Positions 8,577 through 16,380 of a stretch of 29,903 nt of DNA are shown here, piece after piece. The notes beneath the pieces were generated by a model. That model was not told the DNA's origin, ran no database searches, and saw only the letters and a program-made list of their open reading frames with translations. The translations under genes and the position numbers were made by a program. Source of the stretch: a virus. How positions within the stretch are numbered: position 1 is the first letter of the stretch; each line of letters begins with the position of its first letter. Location: the IMG/VR virus record IMGVR_UViG_3300017917_001949, positions 1 through 29,903 of that record, one strand, 5' to 3'.

Positions 8577-9322
8577 TACTTCTTACTTTTTTCTTCGCCC
8601 ATGGCTTTAGGTTTAGGGTTCGTACCAGGACCTGGCTCATATGGAGTCTTTGGTTTAGAAGGTTTTTCAGGTGTTCCCGGTTTTGTTGGTGTGTCAATAT
8701 CAGGTTGTGCCGGAGATGGTGATGGTTGATTACTAACGATTGCGTCGTAACTCATAAATTCAGGAATACCGTTGTGTCCTTTTCTCGCCTTAGTTGCTGG
8801 CATTGGTGTTGAGGTTTCTTTAACTTTAGAACTAATAATTTCCATAATTTCACTTTTTTTCGTGAAGTTACTGAAATTTTCCTCAGCTAAATTTAAAACC
8901 CAAGACTCAACTTCATTTTCTCTTTGAATATTTTTCCACATTGCAGATGCAGCAACCGCTTCGGGGTCATCAGCACCGCTTTCTTTAGCCTTTTTAACTA
9001 TCTTTTCAAAACCCTTACCTTTCTTACCAATATCTTCACCTTTTTTAACCTTTTTAACTACTTCACTTTTCTTTTCTTTAGAAAGTCCGGCAGAAGGTTT
9101 TTCTTCTGACATTTCTTCTTCGTAAGTTTCGATGGTTTTGTTTTGTTTTTTTGCGTTGGCAATATCAGCAGCTGCTGTTGGACTTTTTTTAGAGACCATA
9201 ACAACTTCTTCTTTTAGTACGGTTTTAACAAGAACTAAAAGTTCTCTGTCTCCCATACGAGAAAGGGTCTTCTCAGAAAACCCTTCAGATAATAGTTTTT
9301 CGATTATATCTTTTCTTTTCAT
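8576..9322 (-). CDS. Lys/Glu-rich protein with Pro-rich tail, unknown function
   Basis: 248 aa. The N-terminal helix (MKRKDIIEKLLSEGFSEKTL) is followed by a strongly charged segment (about 70-115). A compact motif lies near 115-130 (KESGADDPEAVAASAMWK), of a kind seen in phage proteins. Residues about 195-240 are Pro/Lys/Thr-rich and probably disordered. No enzyme motif is visible. Its ATG overlaps the upstream stop by 4 bases and its stop overlaps the next start by 1, so it is tightly coupled with its neighbours. Confidence 0.75.
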   Translation of the reverse strand: MKRKDIIEKLLSEGFSEKTLSRMGDRELLVLVKTVLKEEVVMVSKKSPTAAADIANAKKQNKTIETYEEEMSEEKPSAGLSKEKKSEVVKKVKKGEDIGKKGKGFEKIVKKAKESGADDPEAVAASAMWKNIQRENEVESWVLNLAEENFSNFTKKSEIMEIISSKVKETSTPMPATKARKGHNGIPEFMSYDAIVSNQPSPSPAQPDIDTPTKPGTPEKPSKPKTPYEPGPGTNPKPKAMGEEKSKK

Positions 9323-9720
9323 ATCGATTTAAATTTTAATTCTTGGGTTTCTAAAGTATAACCTCTTGATTTTAGTTTCTTTTCTACTGATTCCATGGAT
9401 TCACCAAAACGGAAAAACATTCTATCTTCATCCATGTCGAAATTAGATTTTTCCCATGCCATGGCAATTATACCATCCACAGCATCAATAACACCGAAAT
9501 AGTCAGAATTTTGTATCAATTCAAAAACCACATCGGTGTCACGTAAAAGACCTACAAGGTCAATATATTCAATACTTGGAGACTTTGAAGTCATTGTCGA
9601 AGATGCGGGAACGTCAAACCATTCCTCCATGTCAATTTCTACGCTTTCACTAAAGATGAATTCGTACTGTCTTTGACCTTTGTAATCGGAACCGATTTCA
9701 TTGACGTATATTAAACGCAT
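9319..9720 (-). CDS. Small acidic conserved phage protein, unknown function
   Basis: 133 aa, beginning MRLIYVNEIGSDYKGQRQYE and looking like a compact alpha/beta fold; it is acidic, with no membrane segment. I do not recognise the family. The stop overlaps the next gene's ATG by 4 bases, and only one base separates it from the upstream 324-aa gene, so it belongs to the same unit (10696 down to 7239). Confidence 0.75.
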   Translation of the reverse strand: MRLIYVNEIGSDYKGQRQYEFIFSESVEIDMEEWFDVPASSTMTSKSPSIEYIDLVGLLRDTDVVFELIQNSDYFGVIDAVDGIIAMAWEKSNFDMDEDRMFFRFGESMESVEKKLKSRGYTLETQELKFKSI

Positions 9721-9721
9721 C

Positions 9722-10696
9722 TTATTTGAAATATTTACCTAAAGTTTCCTCGATATTTCTGTTAATCTCTTTCTTTATTTCTTCCAAGTCAATTTCCATT
9801 ACGTCCTCTTCTTGTACTGAACCTAAATCAGCGTATTTGCTCAAATCAATTTCTTCATCTTGAACTGCTGGCATATTAACAAAACTCTCTAATTTATCCA
9901 TCATTGACATTTCACCCAAATCTTCATCTGCCTCAGGTTCTTCTGCTGGCATTTCAGGTTCTTCAGCTGGAACTTCTTCATTACCAAAATCTTCTTCATC
10001 TCTGTCGAATTTCTTAGCGATGTCTTCGATGTCCTCGTCTTCAAGTTTGTCAAGGTCAACCGCTGAGATAATCATGTTAAGTACGTATTTGATATCGTCA
10101 CTTTCCATTTTTTCTTTTTGGTCTCTTAATTCTTGACCTAACTTACCTGCGAATTTTTGAACTTCTGTCATGTAATCAGATGGTTTAGGTGTATTTTCAT
10201 CACCCATTTCAGGTTCCATTGATGTATCATCAGAAGGAACATCTGAACCCATATCATCCATAGATGTCACCGGAGCCTCGTCAGCAGATGGTTCTGATGG
10301 AACATCAGTCGGCATCGGTGCTGGTTCTTCAGCGGGCATTGCAGGTTCTGCAGTTTTGTTTTGTTTTAATACATATTTTGTGGCTTCCTGTAATTGTTCT
10401 TGACCACTTAAAAGGTCAAGTCTCTTCAATGCCTCAGCGTATGAACCAAATTTGTTTTTATTTTTCATGAATAGACCACCAATGTAGTCTAATGAACCTT
10501 CATTTAAACCTTTCTTTACGTAATATCCGTCTTTTTCTTTGACGATACCGTAAACACCGTTTACTGATTCTGAGACGTACTCAGCCTTAGCCGATGAGTT
10601 GTTTGATTTATTACCGTAATAAGTCAACTCAAGAATTCTCTTTAATTTGTCGTCTCCTTGAAGTTTCTCACTTCCTAATGGTTTTAAGTCTGCCAT
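9722..10696 (-). CDS. Acidic multi-segment phage protein, unknown function
   Basis: 324 aa. Residues 1-115 look folded and near neutral. Residues about 115-170 are Pro/Glu/Asp/Met-rich and probably disordered (repeats of the PAEEP/MPAEEP type, recurring near 245-260). A helical block lies at about 175-235, and the C-terminal helix carries an acidic stretch ending IEETLGKYFK. The segmented acidic design resembles the scaffold gene in this window, but I see no direct homology. It is the first gene of the unit that ends at the 7208-7235 terminator. Function unknown; virion or scaffold association is a guess. Confidence 0.75.
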   Translation of the reverse strand: MADLKPLGSEKLQGDDKLKRILELTYYGNKSNNSSAKAEYVSESVNGVYGIVKEKDGYYVKKGLNEGSLDYIGGLFMKNKNKFGSYAEALKRLDLLSGQEQLQEATKYVLKQNKTAEPAMPAEEPAPMPTDVPSEPSADEAPVTSMDDMGSDVPSDDTSMEPEMGDENTPKPSDYMTEVQKFAGKLGQELRDQKEKMESDDIKYVLNMIISAVDLDKLEDEDIEDIAKKFDRDEEDFGNEEVPAEEPEMPAEEPEADEDLGEMSMMDKLESFVNMPAVQDEEIDLSKYADLGSVQEEDVMEIDLEEIKKEINRNIEETLGKYFK

Positions 10697-10771
10697 GTTT
10701 TTTAAATATTGATAATATATTATTCTTCGTATCCTATAAATACATGCATATAGGGAAAAAATTTATGATTA

Positions 10772-11557
10772 CTACTGTGGAAGAGACAATTTCTTATTCC
10801 TCACACTTGTTTTTATGTTCATCAATTTTTCAATGTATCCGTTTCTTCTGAGTAATTTGAAGGTTAGATTCTCGTAAGAATACTCCCCACCACTCTCAAG
10901 ACCACATTGTCTGAACTTTTTAATCTTTGATTTCAATTCATCAACCTCTTTTGTTGTGTCCTCACCCATCTCTTCTCTCTTAACCATAAGGTCAATTTGT
11001 TTGGCGTATTCTTCCGCTTTTTCTAGTATTTTTTTCTCATCCAAGTCAAAAGGAGAGTCTAATTTTTTTGGTTCAATAACCCATTCATTATTTAAAATGG
11101 AATAAACCCCTGTTGATAAGTGTTCCTCGTCTACGTCTTGAACATACAACTCAACTTCAAAATTCTTTACTTTAATATCGGTGGTTGTATTCCAAATCAC
11201 CTTTTTACTGTCAAAAAACTCTTTAACTATTTGGTGATATACTGTTGAACTAACTTTACCCCCATCAAACTCATCTAAATCAATCAAGATGTGTAAGTCC
11301 ACATCTGAATATTTTGACCAGTTATAGTTCGCTAAAGAACCGGTTAGAACGATATCGTGAACAAAAAAATCAATTCCAATGAATTCCAAGAACTCATTTG
11401 AAATCTGTAACAATTTTTCTCTAATCTCCTCCCTTAAAACATAAGAGTCTCCCTTCAAAGAAAAGATTGCATCGGGTAATGTGTCCTTAGGGATGAATGA
11501 TTTTACAATATCATTATCCTTTTCAATATCTTCTATTAGTTCTTTAATTAAACTCAT
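10772..11557 (-). CDS. Nucleotidyltransferase (Pol beta superfamily)
   Basis: 261 aa. The family motif is clear: VLTGSLANYNWSKYSDVDLH at about 70-89, with Gly73-Ser74 and the metal-binding pair Asp85 and Asp87. A third acidic residue is probably Glu134 or Glu136 in NFEVELYVQD. These enzymes move a nucleotide from NTP to a protein, RNA or small molecule; the substrate here cannot be told. The C-terminal half is helical and basic. It overlaps the upstream KTSC-domain gene by 4 bases, so the two are probably co-translated. It is unlike poly(A) polymerase or CCA-adding enzyme in length and C-terminal half. Confidence 0.82.
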   Translation of the reverse strand: MSLIKELIEDIEKDNDIVKSFIPKDTLPDAIFSLKGDSYVLREEIREKLLQISNEFLEFIGIDFFVHDIVLTGSLANYNWSKYSDVDLHILIDLDEFDGGKVSSTVYHQIVKEFFDSKKVIWNTTTDIKVKNFEVELYVQDVDEEHLSTGVYSILNNEWVIEPKKLDSPFDLDEKKILEKAEEYAKQIDLMVKREEMGEDTTKEVDELKSKIKKFRQCGLESGGEYSYENLTFKLLRRNGYIEKLMNIKTSVRNKKLSLPQ

Positions 11558-11799
11558 TTTACTTTTTGATACTTGTATGTTTTAGAAATACTCGTATTGA
11601 AAAACTTACCTTGTGATTCCGCCATTCGGAATTTAGTGAAGATTTCCCACGGTACCTCGTTATACTGATAAATAGCACCATTATTGAATTCCACCACCAA
11701 AGTCTTTTCTTCGGTATTATATGTTGCAGATTTAAGATTAGATGATGTTATTGACACCTCAATCAAAAGACCATTAATTTTTTCAGATGTGATTCCCAT
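11554..11799 (-). CDS. KTSC-domain small protein
   Basis: 81 aa from the ATG at 11799; an upstream TTG would add 10 residues but matches nothing. The sequence fits the KTSC domain well: ITSSNLKSATYN near the start, LVVEFNNGAIYQYNEVPWEI in the middle, and SQGKFFNTSISKTYKYQKV at the end. KTSC domains are small beta-rich modules, found alone or fused to enzymes, with no settled biochemical function. It overlaps the nucleotidyltransferase gene by 4 bases and is transcribed first, suggesting the two act together. Confidence 0.82.
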   Translation of the reverse strand: MGITSEKINGLLIEVSITSSNLKSATYNTEEKTLVVEFNNGAIYQYNEVPWEIFTKFRMAESQGKFFNTSISKTYKYQKVK

Positions 11800-11841
11800 A
11801 ATATTTTTTTTATCTGATAATATACACAATAAATATCAAAT

Positions 11842-11863
11842 AAAAAACCCCGATTTCTCGGGG
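11842..11863 (-). terminator. Rho-independent terminator after the Hsp20 gene
   Basis: On the minus strand CCCCGA pairs with TCGGGG around a GAAA loop (11863-11848), followed by six T (11847-11842). It ends Hsp20 transcription 43 bases before the next minus-strand gene. Confidence 0.85.
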
Positions 11864-11870
11864 TTTCAAC

Positions 11871-12248
11871 TTAATTCAACGAAATAAAACGTTCAAGTGA
11901 TTTTTTCTTGGATTTTGGGAGAATTATTTCCAAGATACCATTTTCGACCTTACCAGCGATTTCCTTTTCGTTTACATCATCAGGAATGGAATAGGTTTTA
12001 CTAAAAGAACTTACAAAAGAATAATTAACATTGTCACCATCTTCTTTCTTAAATGAGATGGTTAGATATCCATCCTTAATGGAAATCTTTAGGTCGTCCT
12101 TGGTTAATCCGGGCACCGAAAAGTACACAGCGTATTCGTTATCTCTTGTAACGAGTTTAGTTGAATTTTCCCTTGTTGTAGACAGGGACGGTCTATCGAA
12201 GAATGTGTCTAACATATCCTTCAAGGGGTCTCTGTAAATTTTTACCAT
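11871..12248 (-). CDS. Small heat-shock protein (Hsp20/alpha-crystallin)
   Basis: 125 aa from the ATG at 12248 (MVKIYRDPLKDMLDTFFDRP); the frame stays open further upstream only through a non-standard start. The alpha-crystallin domain spans about 32-115: YAVYFSVPGLTKDDLKISIK, then LTISFKK, SFSKTYSIPDDVNEKEIAGK and VENGILEIILPK, which holds the G-x-L motif. A short KKSLERFISLN tail carries a possible I-x-L-like oligomer contact. It works as an ATP-independent holdase. It is divergent from the ClpC-like gene, giving a paired holdase and unfoldase. It ends in its own terminator. Confidence 0.92.
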   Translation of the reverse strand: MVKIYRDPLKDMLDTFFDRPSLSTTRENSTKLVTRDNEYAVYFSVPGLTKDDLKISIKDGYLTISFKKEDGDNVNYSFVSSFSKTYSIPDDVNEKEIAGKVENGILEIILPKSKKKSLERFISLN

Positions 12249-12349
12249 AATTAATTTTTTTTTGTATATTCGTATCAAAATACATTCCGAATAAATAAAT
12301 TAGACAATATGTCAGTTATATCTTTATACTAACTGAAAAAATGTCATCA

Positions 12350-12381
12350 TTTGGTTTTTAGAATTATTTTTGTTATCTTTT
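12350..12381 (+). promoter_or_regulatory. Promoter of the ClpC-like gene
   Basis: TTTG at 12350-12353, a 20-base spacer, then TATCTTTT at 12374-12381; one base off the Bacteroidota consensus TTTG-N(about 19)-TAnnTTTG. The ATG follows at 12400. A second candidate, TTTG then TATATTCG near 12260-12274, lies further upstream. Confidence 0.55.
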
Positions 12382-12399
12382 TTAAAAACACATTATATA

Positions 12400-14418
12400 A
12401 TGGCAGTAGATTTTTTCGAAGAGGGTCAAACCTCCACTCCAAAGAGGGGTAAAAAGGGTTCTACAACCCCAATCCTTGATAACTTTTCAAGGGATTTAAA
12501 CAAACTTGCCGAAGAGGGTAAAATTGACCCCGTGATTGGTAGAGACAAAGAGGTTAAAAGAATTGCTCAAATTCTTTCAAGAAAAAAGAAAAACAATGTG
12601 GTTGTTGTTGGTGATGCTGGTGTTGGTAAATCTGCTCTTGTTGAGAAACTAGCGTTGTTAATTGTCAAAGGTGAGTGCCCAACTAATCTTTTGGAAAAAA
12701 GAATAATGTCGTTAGATTTAACTTCATTAGTTGCCGGTACAAAATACAGAGGACAGTTTGAAGAACGAATTAAGGCAATTTTAAATGAACTACAACATGA
12801 GCCAAATGTTATCGTATTCATTGATGAATTACATACAATGATTGGTGCGGGTAATGCAAGTGGTTCAATGGATGCGGCAAATATTCTTAAACCCGCATTA
12901 GCAAGAGGAGAAATTCAATGTATAGGTGCAACAACTTTTGATGAGTTTAAAAAACATATCGAGAAAGATTCGGCATTGGTTAGACGTTTCCAAAAGATTG
13001 TTTTAAAGGAACCAACACACGAAGAGACCATTCAAATTTTGAATAACCTAAAAGACTCTTACGAGAGTTATCACAAAGTACACTATGAAGATGGTGTTGT
13101 TGATACGATTGTTAAACTTTGTGGTCGTTTCATTACGGATAGACAATTTCCCGATAAGGCAATCGATGTCTTGGATGAATTAGGTTCAGATAAAAAAATC
13201 AATACTAAGGTTCCTGAAATCATCGAACAACTAAAGAAAGAATCCGATGAACTCAAAGAAAAAAAGATTCAAGTTGTAAAAAACCAAAACTACGAGCAGG
13301 CAGCAAAACTTAGAGATGAGGAACGTAAAATTCTTGCGAAATTAGAAGAAGAGAAAACATTGTGGTTGGAAAAACAAAAGGACAATAAAGTCCCTGTTTG
13401 TGTTGATGATGTTTATGAGATTATTTCACAAATGACTGGTGTTCCAATTACCAAATTAGACGATAGAGAAACTCAAAACTTATTAAAGTTAGAAGAGAGA
13501 CTATCGGCAAAAGTTATTGGTCAGGAAGATGCAATTTCGATTATATCCAAATCAATCAGACGAAATAGAGTTGGCATTAAAGACACAAACAAACCAATTG
13601 GTTCGTTTATCTTTTTAGGTTCGACAGGTGTCGGTAAAACTTACCTTGCCAAGTCTATTGCGGAACTGTTATTCGGTGACCCCGACAAAGTTATTCGTGT
13701 AGACATGAGTGAGTTTATGGAGAAACATAACGTATCCCGTTTAATCGGTTCTCCTCCGGGTTATGTTGGTTATGATGAAGGTGGTCAATTAACCGAGAAG
13801 ATTAAAAACAATCCATTCTCTGTGGTTCTGTTTGATGAGATTGAAAAGGCACACAAAGATGTGTTCAATATCCTACTTCAAATTCTTGATGAAGGACATT
13901 TAACTGATTCATTTGGTAGAAAGGTTAACTTCACCAATACTATCATCATTATGACTTCTAACGTAGGTGCTAAGAAAGTGTCTGACTTTGGAGGTGGTGT
14001 TGGTTTCACAACTAACTCAAGTGAGGAACAAAAACATGAGGTTAGAAAATCAATCATTCAAAAATCTTTGAAACAACAGTTCAATCCTGAGTTTCTTAAT
14101 CGTATTGATGATATTATCTTGTTCAATAAACTGAACAGTGACACCATCAATAGAATTATCGAAATCGAGTTGGGTAAACTACTCACTCGTCTAAAAGAGA
14201 AGAATTTCAATATAGTATTTGATAAAAGTGTGGTTTCTCGAATTGCCGAGTTGAACACTCAAGAAGAATACGGTGCTCGACCAATTAAGAGAATTATTCA
14301 AAATCTTTGTGAGGATTTCCTAAGTGAAGAGATTCTGAGAGGTTCAATTAAAGAAAACGAAGTCACAACATTGAAATTTAAGGACGGTCAACTAAAAATA
14401 TTTAAGAAATTGGTATAA
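12400..14418 (+). CDS. ClpC-like AAA+ unfoldase lacking the N-domain
   Basis: 672 aa from ATG 12400; an upstream TTG in frame is less likely. Two AAA+ modules are visible. D1 has Walker A GDAGVGKSA at 71-79, Walker B IVFIDELH at 138-145, pore loop KYRGQFEER at 115-123 and RRFQKI near 195. D2 has Walker A GSTGVGKTY at 407-415, pore loop GYVG at 454-457 and Walker B VVLFDEIEKAH at 475-485. Between them is a short UVR-like helix (NQNYEQAAKLRDEERK, 295-310), as in ClpC, not the long ClpB M-domain. The usual N-terminal adaptor domain (about 140 residues) is absent. A VGF tripeptide at 534-536 occupies the ClpP-docking loop position, so it may feed the host protease. Followed by the terminator at 14528. 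Confidence 0.93.
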   Translation: MAVDFFEEGQTSTPKRGKKGSTTPILDNFSRDLNKLAEEGKIDPVIGRDKEVKRIAQILSRKKKNNVVVVGDAGVGKSALVEKLALLIVKGECPTNLLEKRIMSLDLTSLVAGTKYRGQFEERIKAILNELQHEPNVIVFIDELHTMIGAGNASGSMDAANILKPALARGEIQCIGATTFDEFKKHIEKDSALVRRFQKIVLKEPTHEETIQILNNLKDSYESYHKVHYEDGVVDTIVKLCGRFITDRQFPDKAIDVLDELGSDKKINTKVPEIIEQLKKESDELKEKKIQVVKNQNYEQAAKLRDEERKILAKLEEEKTLWLEKQKDNKVPVCVDDVYEIISQMTGVPITKLDDRETQNLLKLEERLSAKVIGQEDAISIISKSIRRNRVGIKDTNKPIGSFIFLGSTGVGKTYLAKSIAELLFGDPDKVIRVDMSEFMEKHNVSRLIGSPPGYVGYDEGGQLTEKIKNNPFSVVLFDEIEKAHKDVFNILLQILDEGHLTDSFGRKVNFTNTIIIMTSNVGAKKVSDFGGGVGFTTNSSEEQKHEVRKSIIQKSLKQQFNPEFLNRIDDIILFNKLNSDTINRIIEIELGKLLTRLKEKNFNIVFDKSVVSRIAELNTQEEYGARPIKRIIQNLCEDFLSEEILRGSIKENEVTTLKFKDGQLKIFKKLV

Positions 14419-14459
14419 ATATTTAGGTTTTTTGTAAAATCATATATATTTATATCTAC

Positions 14460-14553
14460 AAGGAAATCTTTGCCGAAATCCTTTCGTTTTTTAGTCCGTG
14501 GGGTTGAACCCACAAAAATGACCTTAAGCCCCGATTCCCGTCGGGGCTTTTTT
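14460..14553 (+). ncRNA. Possible small structured RNA or 3' UTR
   Basis: The 110 bases after the ClpC-like stop contain a weak stem AAGGA/TCCTT (about 14460-14483), a clear stem-loop GTGGG-GTTGAA-CCCAC (about 14498-14513) and then the terminator. An AT-rich promoter-like stretch (TTTG at 14431, TATATTTA at 14445) has a spacer of only 10 bases, so independent transcription is doubtful. It could simply be a structured 3' end. Confidence 0.3.
14528..14553 (+). terminator. Rho-independent terminator after the ClpC-like gene
   Basis: GCCCCGA (14528-14534) pairs with TCGGGGC (14541-14547) around TTCCCG, followed by six T (14548-14553). Confidence 0.88.
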
Positions 14554-14570
14554 ATTTCTAGAATTTTTCG

Positions 14571-14578
14571 TATATTTG
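14571..14578 (+). promoter_or_regulatory. Promoter -7 element just before the lipoprotein start
   Basis: TATATTTG is a perfect Bacteroidota -7 element, but no clean TTTG lies about 19 bases upstream, only the T-rich tail of the terminator. It ends 4 bases before the lipoprotein ATG, which would make that mRNA nearly leaderless. Confidence 0.5.
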
Positions 14579-14582
14579 TTTC

Positions 14583-14759
14583 ATGAAAAGAAATATTTTC
14601 TTGTTTGCGGTAATTCTCACAATGGGACTTACTGCGTGTGGTAATGAATCGACCACATCAAATGAAACAACCGATTCAACATCAACTGTTGCTGATACAA
14701 CAGTTGTTGCTGATTCCGCTGCAACACAGGAAACTGTGGATAGCACTGTGAAGCAGTAA
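14583..14759 (+). CDS. Small secreted lipoprotein (58 aa)
   Basis: The ATG at 14583 opens MKRNIFLFAVILTMGLTACG, a textbook lipoprotein signal: basic start, hydrophobic core, lipobox LTAC with the lipidated Cys19. The mature part is about 40 residues of Thr, Ser, Asp, Val and Ala (NESTTSNETT to the C-terminal KQ), probably unstructured and exposed. Acidic and Ser residues after the Cys fit Bacteroidota lipoproteins. It stands alone between the ClpC terminator and the RNA-repair genes. Function unknown; small phage lipoproteins may act in superinfection exclusion or lysis, but nothing here shows which. Confidence 0.75.
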   Translation: MKRNIFLFAVILTMGLTACGNESTTSNETTDSTSTVADTTVVADSAATQETVDSTVKQ

Positions 14760-14762
14760 TTA

Positions 14763-14833
14763 AATGAGTGCTCACTACCATTGGTGGAAATGTGAGTTAA
14801 ATGTATTGATTGTGACACCACAGCTCATTTTTT
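14763..14833 (+). other. Structured interval and possible terminator before the kinase gene
   Basis: AAATGAG (about 14763) can pair with CTCATTT (about 14823) ahead of a T-run, enclosing a smaller CTCAC/GTGAG stem. It could end lipoprotein transcription. No promoter is obvious between it and the kinase start at 14854. Confidence 0.35.
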
Positions 14834-14853
14834 TAATTTAAAAATTTTAAGGT

Positions 14854-15234
14854 ATGGAATTAATATTAGTAAGAGGATTACCGGGTTCGGGTAAATCAAC
14901 ATTCGCAAAATCTTTAGGTTGTCCTTATTTCGAGGCGGACGAATATTTTGTAAAAGATAATCGTTACGTTTTTGATGGGTCAAAAATTAAATTGGCTCAC
15001 CAATGGTGTAAAGAAAGAACGGAACATGTTATGAGAGAGGGGATTAAAAAAATTGCCGTATCAAACACATTTACCCAAGAATGGGAAATGGAAGATTACT
15101 ATAAATTGGCAGAACAGTACGGTTATTCTGTTTTTAGTGTTATTGTTGAAAATAGACATAATGGAACCAATGTTCACGGAGTACCTGAAGACAAGTTAGA
15201 AATCATGAAAGAAAGATTCCAAGTAAAACTTTAA
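14854..15234 (+). CDS. P-loop polynucleotide kinase-like protein
   Basis: 126 aa, a minimal P-loop kinase. Walker A is RGLPGSGKST at residues 7-16. FEADEYF at 26-32 carries the Asp expected to act as base for phosphoryl transfer, as in the T4 Pnk kinase domain. The end, NVHGVPEDKLEIMKERF, is typical of the polynucleotide kinase/NEDD4-BP2-like branch. Unlike T4 Pnkp (301 aa) there is no C-terminal phosphatase domain. It is the first gene of a three-gene set with an RNA ligase and a cyclic-phosphate-processing receiver-like protein, so the natural reading is 5'-OH RNA end phosphorylation before ligation. The substrate is inferred from the neighbours. Confidence 0.8.
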   Translation: MELILVRGLPGSGKSTFAKSLGCPYFEADEYFVKDNRYVFDGSKIKLAHQWCKERTEHVMREGIKKIAVSNTFTQEWEMEDYYKLAEQYGYSVFSVIVENRHNGTNVHGVPEDKLEIMKERFQVKL

Positions 15235-15290
15235 TATGAGTAAATTTTTACCTTCCTATTCAGAAGTAGTTCAACCAAAAAAAAGAAAAA

Positions 15291-16364
15291 ATGGATTTTT
15301 TACATTTATTAGAAAAATATTATCAAGATGGTTTGTTACATAAACAAACCCACCCAACTCTCGATTTGACCATTTGGAATTATTCACCAAAAGTTCAATA
15401 TGAAAGATTGTGGGATGATATCACTATGCAATGTCGTGGGTTGGTAACTAATAGTGAAGGTAAAATCATTGCGAGACCATTCAAAAAATTCTTCAACTAT
15501 GAAGAACACAAACCAGAAGAAATACCAAATGAGTATTTTGAGGTTTACGAAAAAATGGATGGTTCTTTAGGTATACTGTTTAACTATAACGGTGAATGGA
15601 TATTGTCAACCCGTGGTTCATTTACATCTGAACAATCGATTAAAGGTCGTCAGTTACTTGAGAAATACGATTATAATCGGTTACATACCGACTACACTTA
15701 TTTATTCGAAATCATTTACCCTGAAAATAGAATTGTATGTGTTTATGATTTTGAAGATTTGGTTTTATTAGGTATGGTCCACACAGAAAGTGGTAACGAA
15801 GTTAATATTCGTAATACCAATAATGAAGATATCCGATTAAACAACATGATTGATAATTTAGGTTTCAAAGTTGTCACCCTATATAAAACATGGGGCGAAG
15901 GGTTTGATTTACTGAAAGAAGAAATATCAAAAGATAAAGAGGGATATGTAATTCGTTTTAAAAATGGTTTTCGAATGAAAATCAAAGGGGATGAGTATGT
16001 TCGTTTGCATCGAATATTAACCAATATATCTAACCGAGATATATGGGAATATTTGAAAGACGGTAAACCAATGGATGAAATCTTAGATAAAGTACCTGAC
16101 GAATTTTACAATTGGGTTAGAAGTACCAAAAATGATTTACTTGCACAGTTCAATATATTAGAAAAAGAGTATCAGTGGATATTCAAGATAATAAACAGAG
16201 TTCCGGGTATTGAAAATCGTGCGGTATTTGCTGAGTACGCAAAAAAGTACAAACACCCAAACTTATTATTCAATATGTTGGATGGTAAAGATTACTCTCA
16301 ACACATTTGGAAATTACTGTACCCAACGTACTCTAAACCATTTAAGAAAGATGAAGAGAATTAG
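15291..16364 (+). CDS. ATP-dependent RNA ligase (T4 Rnl1-like)
   Basis: 357 aa (T4 Rnl1 is 374). Nucleotidyltransferase motifs in order: motif I EKMDGSLG with the AMP-accepting Lys88, motif Ia STRGSF at 106-111, motif III YLFEIIYPENRIV at 137-149, motif IV EGYVIRFKNG at 217-226 and motif V RMKIKGDEY at 228-236. An N-terminal segment CRGLVTNSEGKIIARPFKKFFNY (48-70) is also typical of Rnl1-like ligases. The helical C-terminal domain (about 245-357) would give RNA specificity, as in Rnl1's tRNA-binding domain. It seals 5'-phosphate to 3'-OH RNA ends. It starts 56 bases after the kinase and ends 16 bases before the receiver-like gene. Confidence 0.9.
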   Translation: MDFLHLLEKYYQDGLLHKQTHPTLDLTIWNYSPKVQYERLWDDITMQCRGLVTNSEGKIIARPFKKFFNYEEHKPEEIPNEYFEVYEKMDGSLGILFNYNGEWILSTRGSFTSEQSIKGRQLLEKYDYNRLHTDYTYLFEIIYPENRIVCVYDFEDLVLLGMVHTESGNEVNIRNTNNEDIRLNNMIDNLGFKVVTLYKTWGEGFDLLKEEISKDKEGYVIRFKNGFRMKIKGDEYVRLHRILTNISNRDIWEYLKDGKPMDEILDKVPDEFYNWVRSTKNDLLAQFNILEKEYQWIFKIINRVPGIENRAVFAEYAKKYKHPNLLFNMLDGKDYSQHIWKLLYPTYSKPFKKDEEN

Positions 16365-16380
16365 TAAAAAAAATTATAGT

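Noticed and set aside
12400-14418. ClpB disaggregase
   Set aside because: There is no long coiled-coil M-domain; the short UVR-like insert and VGF loop fit ClpC.
15236-15346. 36-codon frame starting just after the kinase stop (MSKFLPSYSE...)
   Set aside because: It overlaps the start of the well-supported RNA ligase in another frame and ends soon after; no family resemblance. The ligase may use it only for coupling.
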